A DNA stretch of 64,000 nucleotides from Volvox africanus (lineage: Eukaryota; Chlorophyta; Chlorophyceae; Chlamydomonadales; Volvocaceae), in NCBI GenBank assembly GCA_030268105.1, contig BSDZ01000101.1, forward strand, positions 1,054,001-1,118,000, written 5' to 3'. Both the position numbers and the translations under genes were made by a program. How positions within the stretch are numbered: the first letter of the stretch is position 1; each line of letters begins with the position of its first letter. Under the pieces are notes generated by a model. It worked only from the letters and a program-made list of their open reading frames with translations. It ran no database searches and was not told the origin of the DNA. This document shows, in pieces, positions 10,935 through 21,477 of this stretch.

Positions 10935-12772
10935 AGGAAGGTGGGGTGGAGAGTGCGCCGCGGCATCGGTACGACTATCGCCTTTGCCTGGACCCGTAAA
11001 AAGCGTGGAAGGCATGGCTAGAGCGCTCCTGCAGGTGAGTATGTCCGCGTGTGTATGTGTTTATGTGTGTGGTAGGAGCCCTCGGGTGTGTAGGAGGTAC
11101 GCGTGAGGGCGCATGCAGAAGTTCGGGCACTTGGATGGGCGGGAGGGGGCAAGCAGAAGATGGCCGTAACCATCTTCCTCGATTGCCACCGCTGGACCTG
11201 TGACCTCATTGTGTTCCTTCAGTCCTCCACCTCCACCCATAGGGCGTTTGAATGTTTCCTCGACGCGATACTCAGTAACTGATTGCCCATCCTTTTTTCC
11301 TCCTTTGTATGCAGTGTCCTCCGTGACGTGTATTGGTTTCCGCTTCAACCTCCGCCCGCAGGCCCTCTCGGGACACCTCGTGGTGCTGAGTGAGGTGGTG
11401 GGGCCGGACGACCTGTACGATGCAATCACGGCGGTGGCCACGGCAAGGACCCTTTTCAGGCAGCAACAGGAAAAGATTGCAGCTGGCGGCGCGATGCCGC
11501 CACTATGCCATGCAGCAGCAGCGGTGGTGGCTTGAAGGACAAGGGGGAAGGTGGATACAGCGGGGCATCGGCAGCGGGAAGGAAGCCGCAGCAGCAGTAC
11601 GGTACGGCATGGGCAAAAGACGAGCCAAGGGATTGCGGCGATTTAGCGCTGCAGATCCTGTTCCCGAAGCAGCCAGTACATAAAGCCGCGTGGGTACGGC
11701 AGGAAAGCCGGAAGCAATGATGATGGAGGGGAGGTCACAGAACGTGTGTGGCGGCTGCACTCGCACCGCGCTGTGCCCGCTGGGCCAGAGCGTCGAGGCG
11801 CCTGTACGGCTTTGCGTGAATCGTACATCTAGTGTCAAGAATCTGGCGGACAAACTGGGCCCGGCGGTGCTGCGAGACGGGGTGGTGATTCTCCAAGTAA
11901 GGGTGGACAAATGGGCTCCAGACGGAATCTTATCCGAGACGAAAGAAGCCTAAGCTTTGCTGTTTAGGTATATGATGACGTTGCCATCCTAAGAATCCCT
12001 GGGCAAAGAGGCGGGCTGCGGATAGGGGTGGGAGGTTGAGGAATCCCATTTAACCAGCAAATGGAATGAAGGACACAAGGCCGGCCACGTCAGCAAGCTG
12101 TGGAGGGCAGCGAAAAGCCGAATCCTACATGTCGCCCGGGCGACTGGGTGAGGAAGTGTGCTCAAGAGGCTTCACCGGGGCATTTGGGGAGAGGTGCGAT
12201 GAGGAGAGGGCCTCAGGGGTATATCTGCAAAGCAAATTTGGACATCTTCTCTGTAAGTTGGAAAGATCAGGGAAGAGGTTAGGTATTGGGGGACCTGGTA
12301 CCGGTACAGCGGTGGCGGTGTGGCAGTGGTGGTGGCGTTGCACCTTAAGTGCTCAGGAGGGCCGGGCTTGAGGGCAGCGTCTGCTGGACCACCATCATCA
12401 GGTGGCCCACCGTCTATGTGTCCTGCGGTATTGCGCGAGTAGGGAGGACTAACGCACATAAGACTTGCATCGGATGCCGTAGGTGTGGCGCTAGAGGCGG
12501 TGGTTCGGACCCGGAGCTGGTTAGCTAGTGGTTCAAAAACAGCACCAACCACTGCCGCGCGGCAACCTTGCGGCCAGGATGAAGCCCCGCCTCAACACAC
12601 CCTTTCCGCTGCTGCTCCTTCTGCTCCTCCTCCAGTCGTTATCATCCCTCCAGTCCTTATCCGGAGCTGACCTGGATGTGGCCGTGTACACCTCCTGGCG
12701 CCGGGCGGACAGGGCGGATGTCGATAGGGGAACTGATGATGAAGAAGGGGACAGGGGGGGCTACATGGGGAG
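10935..12772 (+). CDS. SpoVS-like domain protein (partial exon model)
   Basis: Four plus-strand exons are visible. (1) An exon of unclear start ends at 11034 before GTGAGT and encodes VRLSPLPGPVKSVEGMARAL. (2) 11315 to about 11519 follows a long pyrimidine tract and encodes LVVLSEVVGPDDLYDAITAV. (3) An exon ending at 11896 before GTAAGG encodes TSSVKNLADKLGPAVLRDGV. (4) 12654 to 12772 joins in phase 0 with SLSGADLDVAVYTSWRRA and ends at GTAGGT. Parts 3 and 4 match the SpoVS/Alba-like layout: strand, 'SVKxLAxxI' helix, 'VxLQxxGxxALxxAV' strand and helix, with the spacing across the junction exactly right. Parts 1 and 2 look like a first, related domain, but their phases do not match, so one exon is missing. 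SpoVS proteins are small, probably nucleic-acid-binding; the role in algae is unknown. Confidence 0.5.
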
Positions 12773-14253
12773 GTAGGTCCGGACGAGACCCTCGGCAGAG
12801 GCGCACCAGCAACTGTAGGCAGCGGAAGTCCCCTTGACCACCCGAACTGGGGACAGACGAGTTACTGCCACCTACTCTCACCTGAACTACCATGTTCGCC
12901 TTTGGACCGCAAAGGGACATGCATGCTGCCTGGGGCCAGGGGCCAAGGCCCAGGGAAGAGATCTCTTGAAGCAAAATGGGTGTTGGGTGTTGAGGGGTTG
13001 AGGGGTTGCTCAGGCCGCTCTGCCGCTTTGCCCAGACCATTTATGGCCGAAATGGAGATTGCCTGACATTTCATACTCTGATCAACAGCCACGATGGGTG
13101 TGCGCTTCTTGTTTCTTGCCCTCCAATAGATTGGCACCAGCCGGGACGGAGGGGAGGGATCGCAACATGTGTCATCATTCAAACTCTGGTGTTCCGGATG
13201 AGGACTACACGTGTACGGGCGTCATGGGGGAATGGGCAGGGCTGGCAAACCAACCGCGAAGAGTGGACACCTCTCCCACTCTATACACAGAGTGGGGGAT
13301 ACACCTCACAGCCCCACCCGTGTGCCAAGTGCTGGTCCCCTGGTACCCTGCTATCCCCACGCGCCCAGCAGCTCTCCGATATCCCTCTCCCTCATAATGC
13401 GCTGATGCGCTCCCCATCTAGCAGCTCCAGCAGTACGCAGTAACCGATGCGGAACGCGGCATCCGTTGAGCTCGGCCGAGAGCGTACAGCATTCCCCAAT
13501 CACGGAAAGGGAAGTTGCAGATTACAGCTCACTGATGGGCCACAACGCAACTTTGCAAAGTCCCAAGCTAGCCGGATGGCCCATCAGACCAAGATAGTCA
13601 ATGATCTTTCTGATGACCACTGGCATAGCTGATAAGGACAGGTCTGCCTGCCAAGTATCGCAGGCAGACCGCAAAACTGGCAATCCTAAGTCCCACAACG
13701 CAGAGCCTTTCGACCTCCTGGTCAATCTCAATCCGTCGCAATTTCATTGTGTCGGAATCTACAGTCTCACAACACCTCCCGAGCTCCCCGCTGACAGCTC
13801 CGGATAGTAATCCATGCGGATTATGGCTTCAAGAATTGGGCGACCTTATCATAATCCACATCTCGCCTTATCATCAGACTGTCTCGAGAGTTGCACACTT
13901 CTGCCCTGTGCGCTGCCATCCGCTCCACGACGTGCGATTCCCCCGCCTTCCCCTTTGTGAGCTGTACCCAGGCGCATGTTGCCTACCTTTACCCCTTCCC
14001 TACCCTGCTGGACTCCCTGCCGCCACGGCCATATCCGCCGCGTGCCTCGCCACCACAACTGCCAAATCGCCCTCGCTTGGAGTGGAAGCCGCCACACCCA
14101 CCGCCACCACGATAGCCGCGGCTGCGGCCATAGGCCCCAAGTCCCTCGTACCCTCCATCGCCGCCAGTCCCCCTGGACCCTCTGAGGGCCCCGCCCTCTC
14201 CATCTGCCGCCTCCACTTCTGCCATCGCTACCTGCACCGTCTCCGGCAGTGTA

Positions 14254-14296
<43 letters not shown>

Positions 14297-14684
14297 GTGT
14301 GTATGTGTGTATGTGTGTATGTGTGTATGTGTGTATATGTGTATGTGTGTGTGTCTGTGTCTGTGTCTGTGTGTCTGTGTGTCTGTGTGTGTGTGTGTGT
14401 GTGTCTGTGTCTGTGTGTGTGTGTGTGTGTGTGTCTGTGTGTGTGTGTGTGTCTGTGTCTGTGTCTGTGTGTCTGTGTGTCTGTGTATGTGTCTGTGTGT
14501 CTGTGTGTGTGTATGTGTACGTGTGTGTATGGGGTCCGTGGTATTGTGGGGGGATTCGGGGGGGGGGGCAGGCGGGGAGAGGTACAGCAGTGCCACTGGA
14601 GGAAGCGGTGGAAGATAAAGGAAACAGGGTCAGACATGCAACTGGCTGAACAGGATGCAGGGAAGTTGTACCGAGACGCCGTAC
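12773..14684. other. region expected to hold the rest of the HDAC gene; none found
   Basis: On the minus strand a Gly/Arg-rich frame (about 14.2-13.95 kb) and the TG-rich satellite occupy the space after the HDAC exon that ends at 14685. I looked on the minus strand for the expected DxDxHHGxGT exon and did not see it. Short plus-strand frames near 13.0-13.4 kb have no recognisable content. Confidence 0.4.
14251..14533. repeat. TG-rich satellite with TATG and TCTG variants
   Basis: About 280 bp of TGTATG, TGTGTATG, TGTCTG and TG units in blocks on the plus strand. It lies downstream of the last visible HDAC exon, presumably in an intron. The repeat opens several frames (Cys-Val or Thr-His repeats) that are artefacts. 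Confidence 0.95.
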
Positions 14685-16295
14685 CTTCCCGATGCCGTAC
14701 CGCTCCCGGGGATAGCAGGCAGCCACGGCCACGTTGTTAAATACGCCAAACCCCATGCGACGGTGGGGCGTGACGTGATGACCGGGGGGTCGTACCACGG
14801 CGAATGCAGCTTGGAGAGGTGCCGTCACTGCGGGTGGGAATACCGCCCCTACCCTCGTGGGCAACGCCGTGGGCTTGGAGCCCCAACCTGTTCACATGGA
14901 AGGTGCCAGTGCGGCCGGGCTCATAGAGGATCTGGGCTCTGAATTTGTGAATCACCAGCATCAGCATCAGCATCAGCATCGCCATCGCCATCACCATCAC
15001 CATCACCATCACCATCACCCCTGATCTTACCAATACCGGTTAGTGCGAAGAGGGCATCCAGAGCATCCAAAACGGCACCGATGCTCTTCGGAGGGGCAGA
15101 GGGATGGGGGCCGGGGAAAAGCGGGCGGGGTTCCGGAGCCGTGCTGCATGCACTGCCTGAGGAGGAGTGGAGGCCGAGGAGACCAACATGTGATGAGCGT
15201 TACTGCAGTCCGTTAGCGTCGGACCGTTACTTCGCTGAGGAAGGACAGATCGAGCAGACGCCAACTTACCTGAAAAATAAGTTGGCATTGCTTGTACGAT
15301 ATACTGTATACATGAAAACAGCAAATACATATGTAGTGCAGTCCCACGCCCTCATCGTGATCCTTATCGTTATTAAAGACCTACCCGACAGCAGTCGTCG
15401 TACGACTCGGGGACCAAGTACGTCGAGTCGTCCACAAGGGTGGGCTCCTGACAATAGGGATGTATGACATATAAATTTCGTACAGATGACTGTGTTAAGC
15501 CTTTCTTCGCTAATTGGGATGCACCGCGGGTAATGGTGGGATGTGTTTGTGCATGTGTTTCCCTAGGGCAGCAAAACCTCTCCTCCTCTTCCTCCTCCTT
15601 CTCGACAGCTGAGCAGCTCCTCCCCCCCAACCACTCAACTCTTCAGGTTTAGAGCGAGGGGGAGAAAGAGGCAATGTCGTAAATCGCCCACCCGCGCCCC
15701 GTTCCTCCAACGGCTACCGGACCTCAGCTCGAAGTCCGTGCCCCCCCTCCCATACCCACCCGCATTTAACCCCTACTGTGCTAAACACACCGCGCAACGC
15801 CTGTCACGTCCCTGACACTTCCGTGCAAATAACCACCCACGAGAGTGCGAGAGGGAATTAAGGCGAGATCTCCCTGATGGCCCCCCATGCCCCCTGATGC
15901 CCCCTGATGCCCCCTGATGCCCCCTGTTTCAAAATGTCGTTAAGCCCTTGTGCCGTGTATACATTTAGATTTGAACGGTCGCCCGCGCCAACCCCAAAAC
16001 CCCTTTGCTAGTCATCGGTTCGCACCCGCAGCTTTTGGCAAGTCGCACGTACGGCTGCGATGTACGACGCCGGGTGCACTAAGGACAGCTCTTCTGTTGT
16101 CGTGATTTGGTGGCTTTCGAGCAACTGAAGTCCGCAATCCGAACCGAACGAGGAAAGATACGGTGAAGTGGAGGAGGAAGTAGAGGGCGGTTCAGCACCC
16201 GTCTCTGTCACAATACGCAAGGGCAAGGGCCAAGTGTGGCTTTGAATGCGGTCCAGAATCGCTTCTACGCGGGCATGTGCTTCTGGATGCTTCGG
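14685..16295 (-). CDS. histone deacetylase, N-terminal half only
   Basis: Three exons join in phase: 16295-16026, 15085-15031 and 14827-14685. The first follows a CTTCAG acceptor and carries HPEAHARVEAIL, matching the HPERPxRLxxIL start of HDACs, then TTEELSLVHPASYIAAVRAT, the EEL-x-x-VH-x-x-YI motif. The second has an excellent pyrimidine tract before its acceptor and reads SIGAVLDALDALFALTGI. The third has AAFAVVRPPGHHV and MGFGVFNNVAVAA, the classic RPPGHH and GFxxFNNVA blocks of the zinc-dependent deacetylase fold, including the His-His pair next to the active site. The likely role is deacetylation of lysines in histones or other proteins. The exon with the metal-binding DxDxHHG motif, and everything after it, was not found down to 10 kb. 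The exon before 16295 with the start codon was also not found. This may be a truncated copy or a gene with missing or unrecognised exons. Confidence 0.7.
14942..15018. repeat. CATCAG/CATCGC/CATCAC hexamer repeat
   Basis: Runs of CATCAG, then CATCGC and CATCAC, in the intron between the second and third HDAC exons. Confidence 0.8.
15886..15926. repeat. 10-bp tandem repeat (ATGCCCCCTG)
   Basis: Four near-perfect copies in the first visible HDAC intron. Confidence 0.85.
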
Positions 16296-17757
16296 CTGAA
16301 GATGGGAGGACGAAGGGGAGGGAGGGAAGGGAAGGGTTAGGTGTAAGGTGTGGCGCAGTCAGGAATATGGAGTGTTTGGACTCTTAAAACCCTAATGTAT
16401 ATGAAACGCATTTGATACGTCTTTTACATTCAGATTTTGTCATTTTAAGGCGTTTGGTAGATGGGGATTGCAGTGCAGGCCGACTGTTTGGAATGCTCCG
16501 GTGCGACGCGATGAAAGGTCGCGATGATCCAAATGCATATTTGCAAATTGTTACATTATAATGGAAAGGCGCAGTGTAGTACGTGCACAGCACTGATCCA
16601 TGGCGCGCGAGCGCGGCACCGCAAGCGGTTGCCGGGAACTCCGCACCCGTCGGCGTGGGCCGCTCCTCCCCGCGCCTTGCCGTCCTAAGTTTTTTAGGAA
16701 GTCCAAAAGGCTCTCTGATCACACACGACATCAAGCTGTTGAATGGCAGCGAGAACATTTTTTAGTGGGTTTCATCTCACCTTCTTAGCGGTTTTACATG
16801 CCTCTTGCAAAGCCCTCCTGAGGGTTCACAGGGCACGGTCGTTGTCTGCACGCTTTGCCGGAGCAAGTCGGCATTCTCGGACTCGCCAAGCAGTCTGGAG
16901 TTCTCGCCGCCATCTGATGGATCGTCAGCACGGTTGGAGTTGTTTGTACGCCCAGAGAACAACAGCTTGCAGAAGCACGTCAGCCTGTACCAAAGGTCCA
17001 AGTCATTTTCTTTACGCAGTTTTGTCATAAAAATACTATAGTTGTCTTAGAAACAATGTTACTGTCTCATAAGAAACAGGCACTTGCCCACTAACCGAGG
17101 ATAACCTTATCGAATAGTTCAGCTGCTCATGAAATAGTTGCCGCGTTGAGAGAACAAGGTCCAGGCGCGTTTCCGCTGCTCAAGGCCAGGAATCTCCAAG
17201 GTGGCATGCTCGAATCCAGATGGCACTTAACCAATCGTAATACACTGTTATTGGCCTGAGCCAAGCTTGCAAACCAATAGCCGGCTGGACGATGATCGCC
17301 TGTCATCGGTTCCGATAGCCGAACGTACCGCATCGCGTCTAATTGGCTGTAAGTTGTAACCTTTTCGCTCTGAAGTCTTCTGCTGCCCCTGAGATCGCGT
17401 CCGAATGCTTTTGCCTGTCTTAGCACTTAACGCCCAGACGTGCAGATAAGTGCATGAGCAGCAAAGAGGGATACAACAGACAGCTCGCGAAGAGATGAGG
17501 GGACGAACAAAACAGTGTGGCCTAACAAACCGAGGGACGATAGAGGGCAACGCAGAGCAAACAAATTACACAGCGAGTGAAACCCAAACGTCCAGTGTGA
17601 CAATCGAGCGAAATTCGACGTTAAATAACACTTTTTATCTGTTCAAGGACCGAAGGCAACAATGCCCTCACGGCTGGCCACACTGACGACCACCACCGCC
17701 CACATGTTTGTTCTACATTCCCAGGCAGATTCCCCTCCAAATCAACTGGGCAATCCC
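16296..17757. other. no supported gene
   Basis: Short overlapping frames only. A minus-strand frame at 17028-16777 and its plus-strand shadow are both plausible on composition, but neither has a motif. The stretch from 17.1 to 17.7 kb lies downstream of the retroelement gag, where pol would be expected; no protease, RT, RNase H or integrase motif is visible. Confidence 0.35.
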
Positions 17758-18801
17758 CTACTTTGGCCTCTGAGCCAAAGGCGGCAACAACGGACAATCC
17801 CTCGTGGGATGGTCCGACGCACATCTCAGGCAGACCTTTTCCTTTTTCCGACGCGCAAGCTCGGATTGCATGCATCTCCATTTTGCCAGCCACGTATCCT
17901 CGGTCCGCAATCGCTTCACTCCAGAGTCGACATTGTGCACAGCCGCTGCAGTTGGCGGACCTCCCTTCCTCTTGCCTCGCACCGGACCCGAGCTTGGACC
18001 TGCCCCGGCCAATCCCTGGGTCCCCGGGCCTGAACCATCACGGGTGCCGCGACCCCGGTCGGCGCGCACGACTGTCGTTGCAGCCGTAGGTAACCTGCCA
18101 ACGATTTCTCGATCAGTCTCACAAGCACTTTGCCCAGCCAAGATACGCATCTCAGCCCCACGAGCAAATTGCGCCAAATCCACATACGACTGGAACTCTC
18201 TCCCCATCAAGTCAGTGGCACATTCACGAGCCAAAGACTTCGAAAGACCTTTCTGAAACCAGAAGATGCGTTCCTCTTCAGGAAGATCACGTATAGGCCA
18301 CACAAGAGCCTCAAAACGTGACTAATACGCGGGTATCATTTCATTCGACCGCATGCGATACGAGCCTCGGACTAACGTTTGGTATGCCTCGATACGTAAC
18401 TGAACTTCCGGGGCAAAGCGTGCAAGCAAAGCGACAGTCAACTCATCAAACGTGAAGTTTTCCCGTGCAATGGTCCATTGGTCATACCATGTCTTCGCCA
18501 TACCTTCGAGAGTATTCCTGACGAAAAGACATCTCACATCATCACGATCACCATTATGGACCAGCTGCAGGTACATCCTAACATCACGCAGATATGCACG
18601 AGTTGCATAAGCAGTGCTACGCTCGACATTCCTCTGTTTCACCTCATGCGAGATACACAATTTCGGTACAGGGATAGAAAGTCCCATCAACTCATCGCCG
18701 TAGAGATGATGGCAGACCCCCTTCTCCCTCAACTCCATCGGGGCCTCTGTGGCGGAAGCACTTCCAAGCACTCCAGGCAGATACAGCAAGTCTACGTTCA
18801 A
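17758..18801 (-). pseudogene. gag: Ty3/gypsy-type retrotransposon gag, interrupted by one in-frame stop
   Basis: One continuous minus-strand frame runs from about 18801 to the stop at 17758, broken by a single TAG at 18324-18322. Before the stop it has the retrotransposon gag pattern (LRDVRMYLQL; GMAKTWYDQW; FTFDELTVALLARF). Directly after the stop, in the same frame, the domain continues (RFEALVWPIRDLPEEERIFW, then GLSKSLARECA). A CCHC zinc knuckle, CLRCASDHPTRDC, lies near the C-terminus, where it would bind RNA in a capsid-like particle. The domain spans the stop, so the stop is an inactivating mutation and not a gag-pol boundary. No pol and no clear LTR pair was found nearby, so this is a decayed fragment. 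Confidence 0.82.
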
Positions 18802-19200
18802 GCAGTCCCTAACCTCCTTTGTTCATGCAGTCAAGGTCTGCAACTGATCCGGACTCAGGTTCGGACCACCAGCCACAGCAGCGAGCGAGGAATAATCCGT
18901 TTCACCTGTCTCGCTACGAAATTTCAGCGCGATATGATAATATCAAAGATAATCCGAATTAGGGCTCGGAAAATACTTAAGCTGTTCGGCCGTCCTCGCA
19001 CAAATTATACGCAGTACAACTCACACCAGATCGTCGATCCGCAAGCGTGATGAATCCTAGCAATGCATAACTAGTTATATATATACTTGATAATAGATTT
19101 GCATTAACTAAGTTCGCTTATCGTCTTGTTAGGTCACACCGACCAACGCATCGACAACGATCGAACCGTGATACAACATCGGGCTCTACTCAATGCCGGC

Positions 19201-19256
<56 letters not shown>

Positions 19257-20020
19257 TATATATATATATATATATGCACGAGTTGGGTGCGCACGCTAAC
19301 TGGGATTGCTCTAGGTTCACCCTAAGATGTTTTGGAACACTTTCGTCAATCGCCCCGACTTGCTACATGGCAGCGGATTAATAACCCTTTAAGCACATTC
19401 ACGAAAGGGTGTCACCCTTCCTGCTTCTCAAAACCTAATGTGTTAGCCGAGCCTAGTGCATACAACCAGCGCCTGATACGCAGACGCATGCTAATTAAAA
19501 CACTCCACCGCAACAATTTATCGAGTATTCTTATGCGTTTTGCCTACGTATACTGCAGGAGGCAACCATGTATGGAAACGTTTGGTATGGCAGGTTGAGT
19601 CAGGTCCAGTATTCATCTGCTGCCGCGGTCCTGTTCACCGGGGTTTTCCATGTCATAAAATGTTCCTGTTAATAGATCTTAAAAGCTTCAAGGCGGCCTC
19701 CGGGAATGGTAAATTTGTGTATATGACGTCAGGAGCTTGCTTGACTCAAAACTGCAGTCTCGGCTGCTTCACGGTTTGTGACTTCTTCCTGGACCCCTTA
19801 CAAGGCTGAGTAGAGCATGTCTGTGCATGGACCCAGACGCCCACGTTGACACTGACCGCCGCCTGTTCAGAGGGCTTCCTGTTCGGTGCAGCTTGTCTGG
19901 GGCACAGCTCTCGCTCTCCCTACGCTTGTCGAGCAAGTTTGGCTCTGAAGGGTTGTATGGTTTGCTTCTTTGCCGGCTGAGACCGCTAAACCAGCATGCC
20001 AGAGGACGTCACGAGAAAGG
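18802..20020. other. no supported gene
   Basis: Leader side of the decayed gag and flanking DNA. No matching LTR copy, primer-binding site or motif-bearing frame was seen apart from the microsatellite. Confidence 0.35.
19203..19276. repeat. compound microsatellite (AC)n(TA)n
   Basis: About 26 AC units followed at once by about 11 TA units, all perfect. Confidence 0.97.
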
Positions 20021-20023
20021 GGA

Positions 20024-20157
20024 GGAGGAAGGGGGGGAGGAGGCGGAGGAAGGGGAGTACGAAGAGGAGTAGGGGAGAAAGGGGAGGAGGAAGAGGGGGA
20101 GGAGGCGGAGGAAGGGGAGTACGAAGAGGAGGAGGAGGAGGGGGAGTATGATGAGGG

Positions 20158-20200
<43 letters not shown>

Positions 20201-20265
20201 AATGAGTATGATGAGTATGATGAGTATGATGAGAGGAAAGGATATCAGGGGGAGGAGTAGGAGGG
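20024..20265. repeat. GGAGGAAG-type purine tract with (GAT)n
   Basis: An imperfect, partly duplicated purine-only block (GAGGAAGGGGAGTACGAAGA occurs twice) followed by a pure GAT run at 20159-20200 and GAGTAT/GATGAG variants. It opens an acidic Glu/Asp-rich plus frame (19970-20260) that has no other support and is best read as repeat. Confidence 0.85.
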
Positions 20266-20352
20266 AGGGGTCAGGAAATGCATAGGAAAATGAGCAGAAA
20301 CCCCGAGAAGGAAAGGTGGAGGAGAGGGTGGGTGAAGTAAGGTTACAGAGGA

Positions 20353-20434
20353 ATAAGGTTCCATATCACTGGAATGATGAATAACAGGATCAACAAATTC
20401 TGTTATTCCTCATTCCAGTGATATGGAACCTTAT
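20353..20434. repeat. near-perfect inverted repeat, 35-bp arms, 12-nt loop
   Basis: The left arm, 20353-20387, begins ATAAGGTTCCATATC. The right arm, 20400-20434, is its reverse complement with one mismatch, and the loop is 12 nt. The transcript would fold into a long, nearly perfect hairpin. It may be a microRNA-like precursor, a foldback mobile element or the end of one. Confidence 0.95.
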
Positions 20435-21309
20435 AAGCAAGGGTTGGATGGATGGTGTTAAACAGGTGTGGACTGCTTGAGAGAGAAGAAGGGATTTCTG
20501 CTGAGAGAGAAGAAGGATTTAAAAATGGCAGTCAGTCAGCGGATGACTCACTACTCTAACTGGCCGGCAGGGGCACACATGGGCAGGCAGGCAGGCAGGC
20601 TGGCTGGCAGGCTGGGAATCCCTCCTTTCCGGTTGCTGCTTGTGCGCTTTCAGAACTGGTCATAGCGGTACATGTGAGAGCGGGATGTCGTTCCAGATTC
20701 ACCACACAGAGCCCCCGACAACATCCTGCGATTTGACCTCTTGCAGTACTCTTTGGTACACATATAACCACAGATACATACACACACGGATGCAAGGCTG
20801 GCAACGCTGCACCTGTCTCAAGTGAAGGCCCTGCAGTGAAGAGCGGGTTGCTTTAACCGTTGGCTTCTGCGACTGTGTCACCTCTAAATGTAATGGTGGC
20901 CCATCACACATTTAGCCGCACAGACGTGCTCCGCACTCCGCAGGAAATGTCGCTAACGCAGACAGTAGCAAGTAGTAGAGTAGCCCCCATAACAACACCA
21001 GCTGTGTGTGTTTTCCTATTCAACCACCGCACACACAGCAGCTGCTCGCAGTGCCCGCCATCGTTGATACCTGCCGTACATACACATTTCCCCCCTCGCA
21101 CGGTCCCGTAACCCACTTTCACACGTCACAAATATGATGTGTCGTGCGGCGATCTAGCGAGCTCACATACAGCAGCTGACGCAGCTAACAAACAGAGAGA
21201 CGCATACACATACAGTTATATCTTTCCTCTTCTCATATAAATGACCAAATTTACCAGCGCTGTACGACATACGTACGACAGCAACTTCCCCCTACGAAAA
21301 ACGTACCTT
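20435..21309. other. no supported gene
   Basis: Includes a duplicated GAGAGAGAAGAAGGATTT-like segment at 20479-20524 and a GCAGGCAG run near 20583, but no supported gene. Confidence 0.35.
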
Positions 21310-21477
21310 TCAAAACCACAAATGATCATCGTAAGGTGCGCCTTCCGCAAACACAATGACAACCCGCGGATTTAGCAAGAGCTGAATCCCCCAATTCCCA
21401 TCCCCGACTGACATCCCCATGCCAGCAGCGCCCTGGTCCACTTGAGGGACGAACCGATGACATGCCTCCCGATCCAG
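21310..21477 (-). CDS. probable terminal exon of an unrecognised gene
   Basis: After a GATAG acceptor, 55 residues are open to a TGA stop. The composition looks natural (MGMSVGDGNWGIQLLLNPRV, then VIVFAEGAPYDD). No upstream exon was identified between 21.5 and 23.1 kb, so the gene is unknown and the call tentative. Confidence 0.3.
   Translation of the reverse strand: MDREACHRFVPQVDQGAAGMGMSVGDGNWGIQLLLNPRVVIVFAEGAPYDDHLWF

Noticed and set aside
14228..14637. Cys-Val and Thr-His repeat frames
   Set aside because: Translations of the TG-rich satellite.
19970..20260. Acidic Glu/Asp-rich protein frame
   Set aside because: It coincides with a purine tract and a GAT run and has no other coding evidence.
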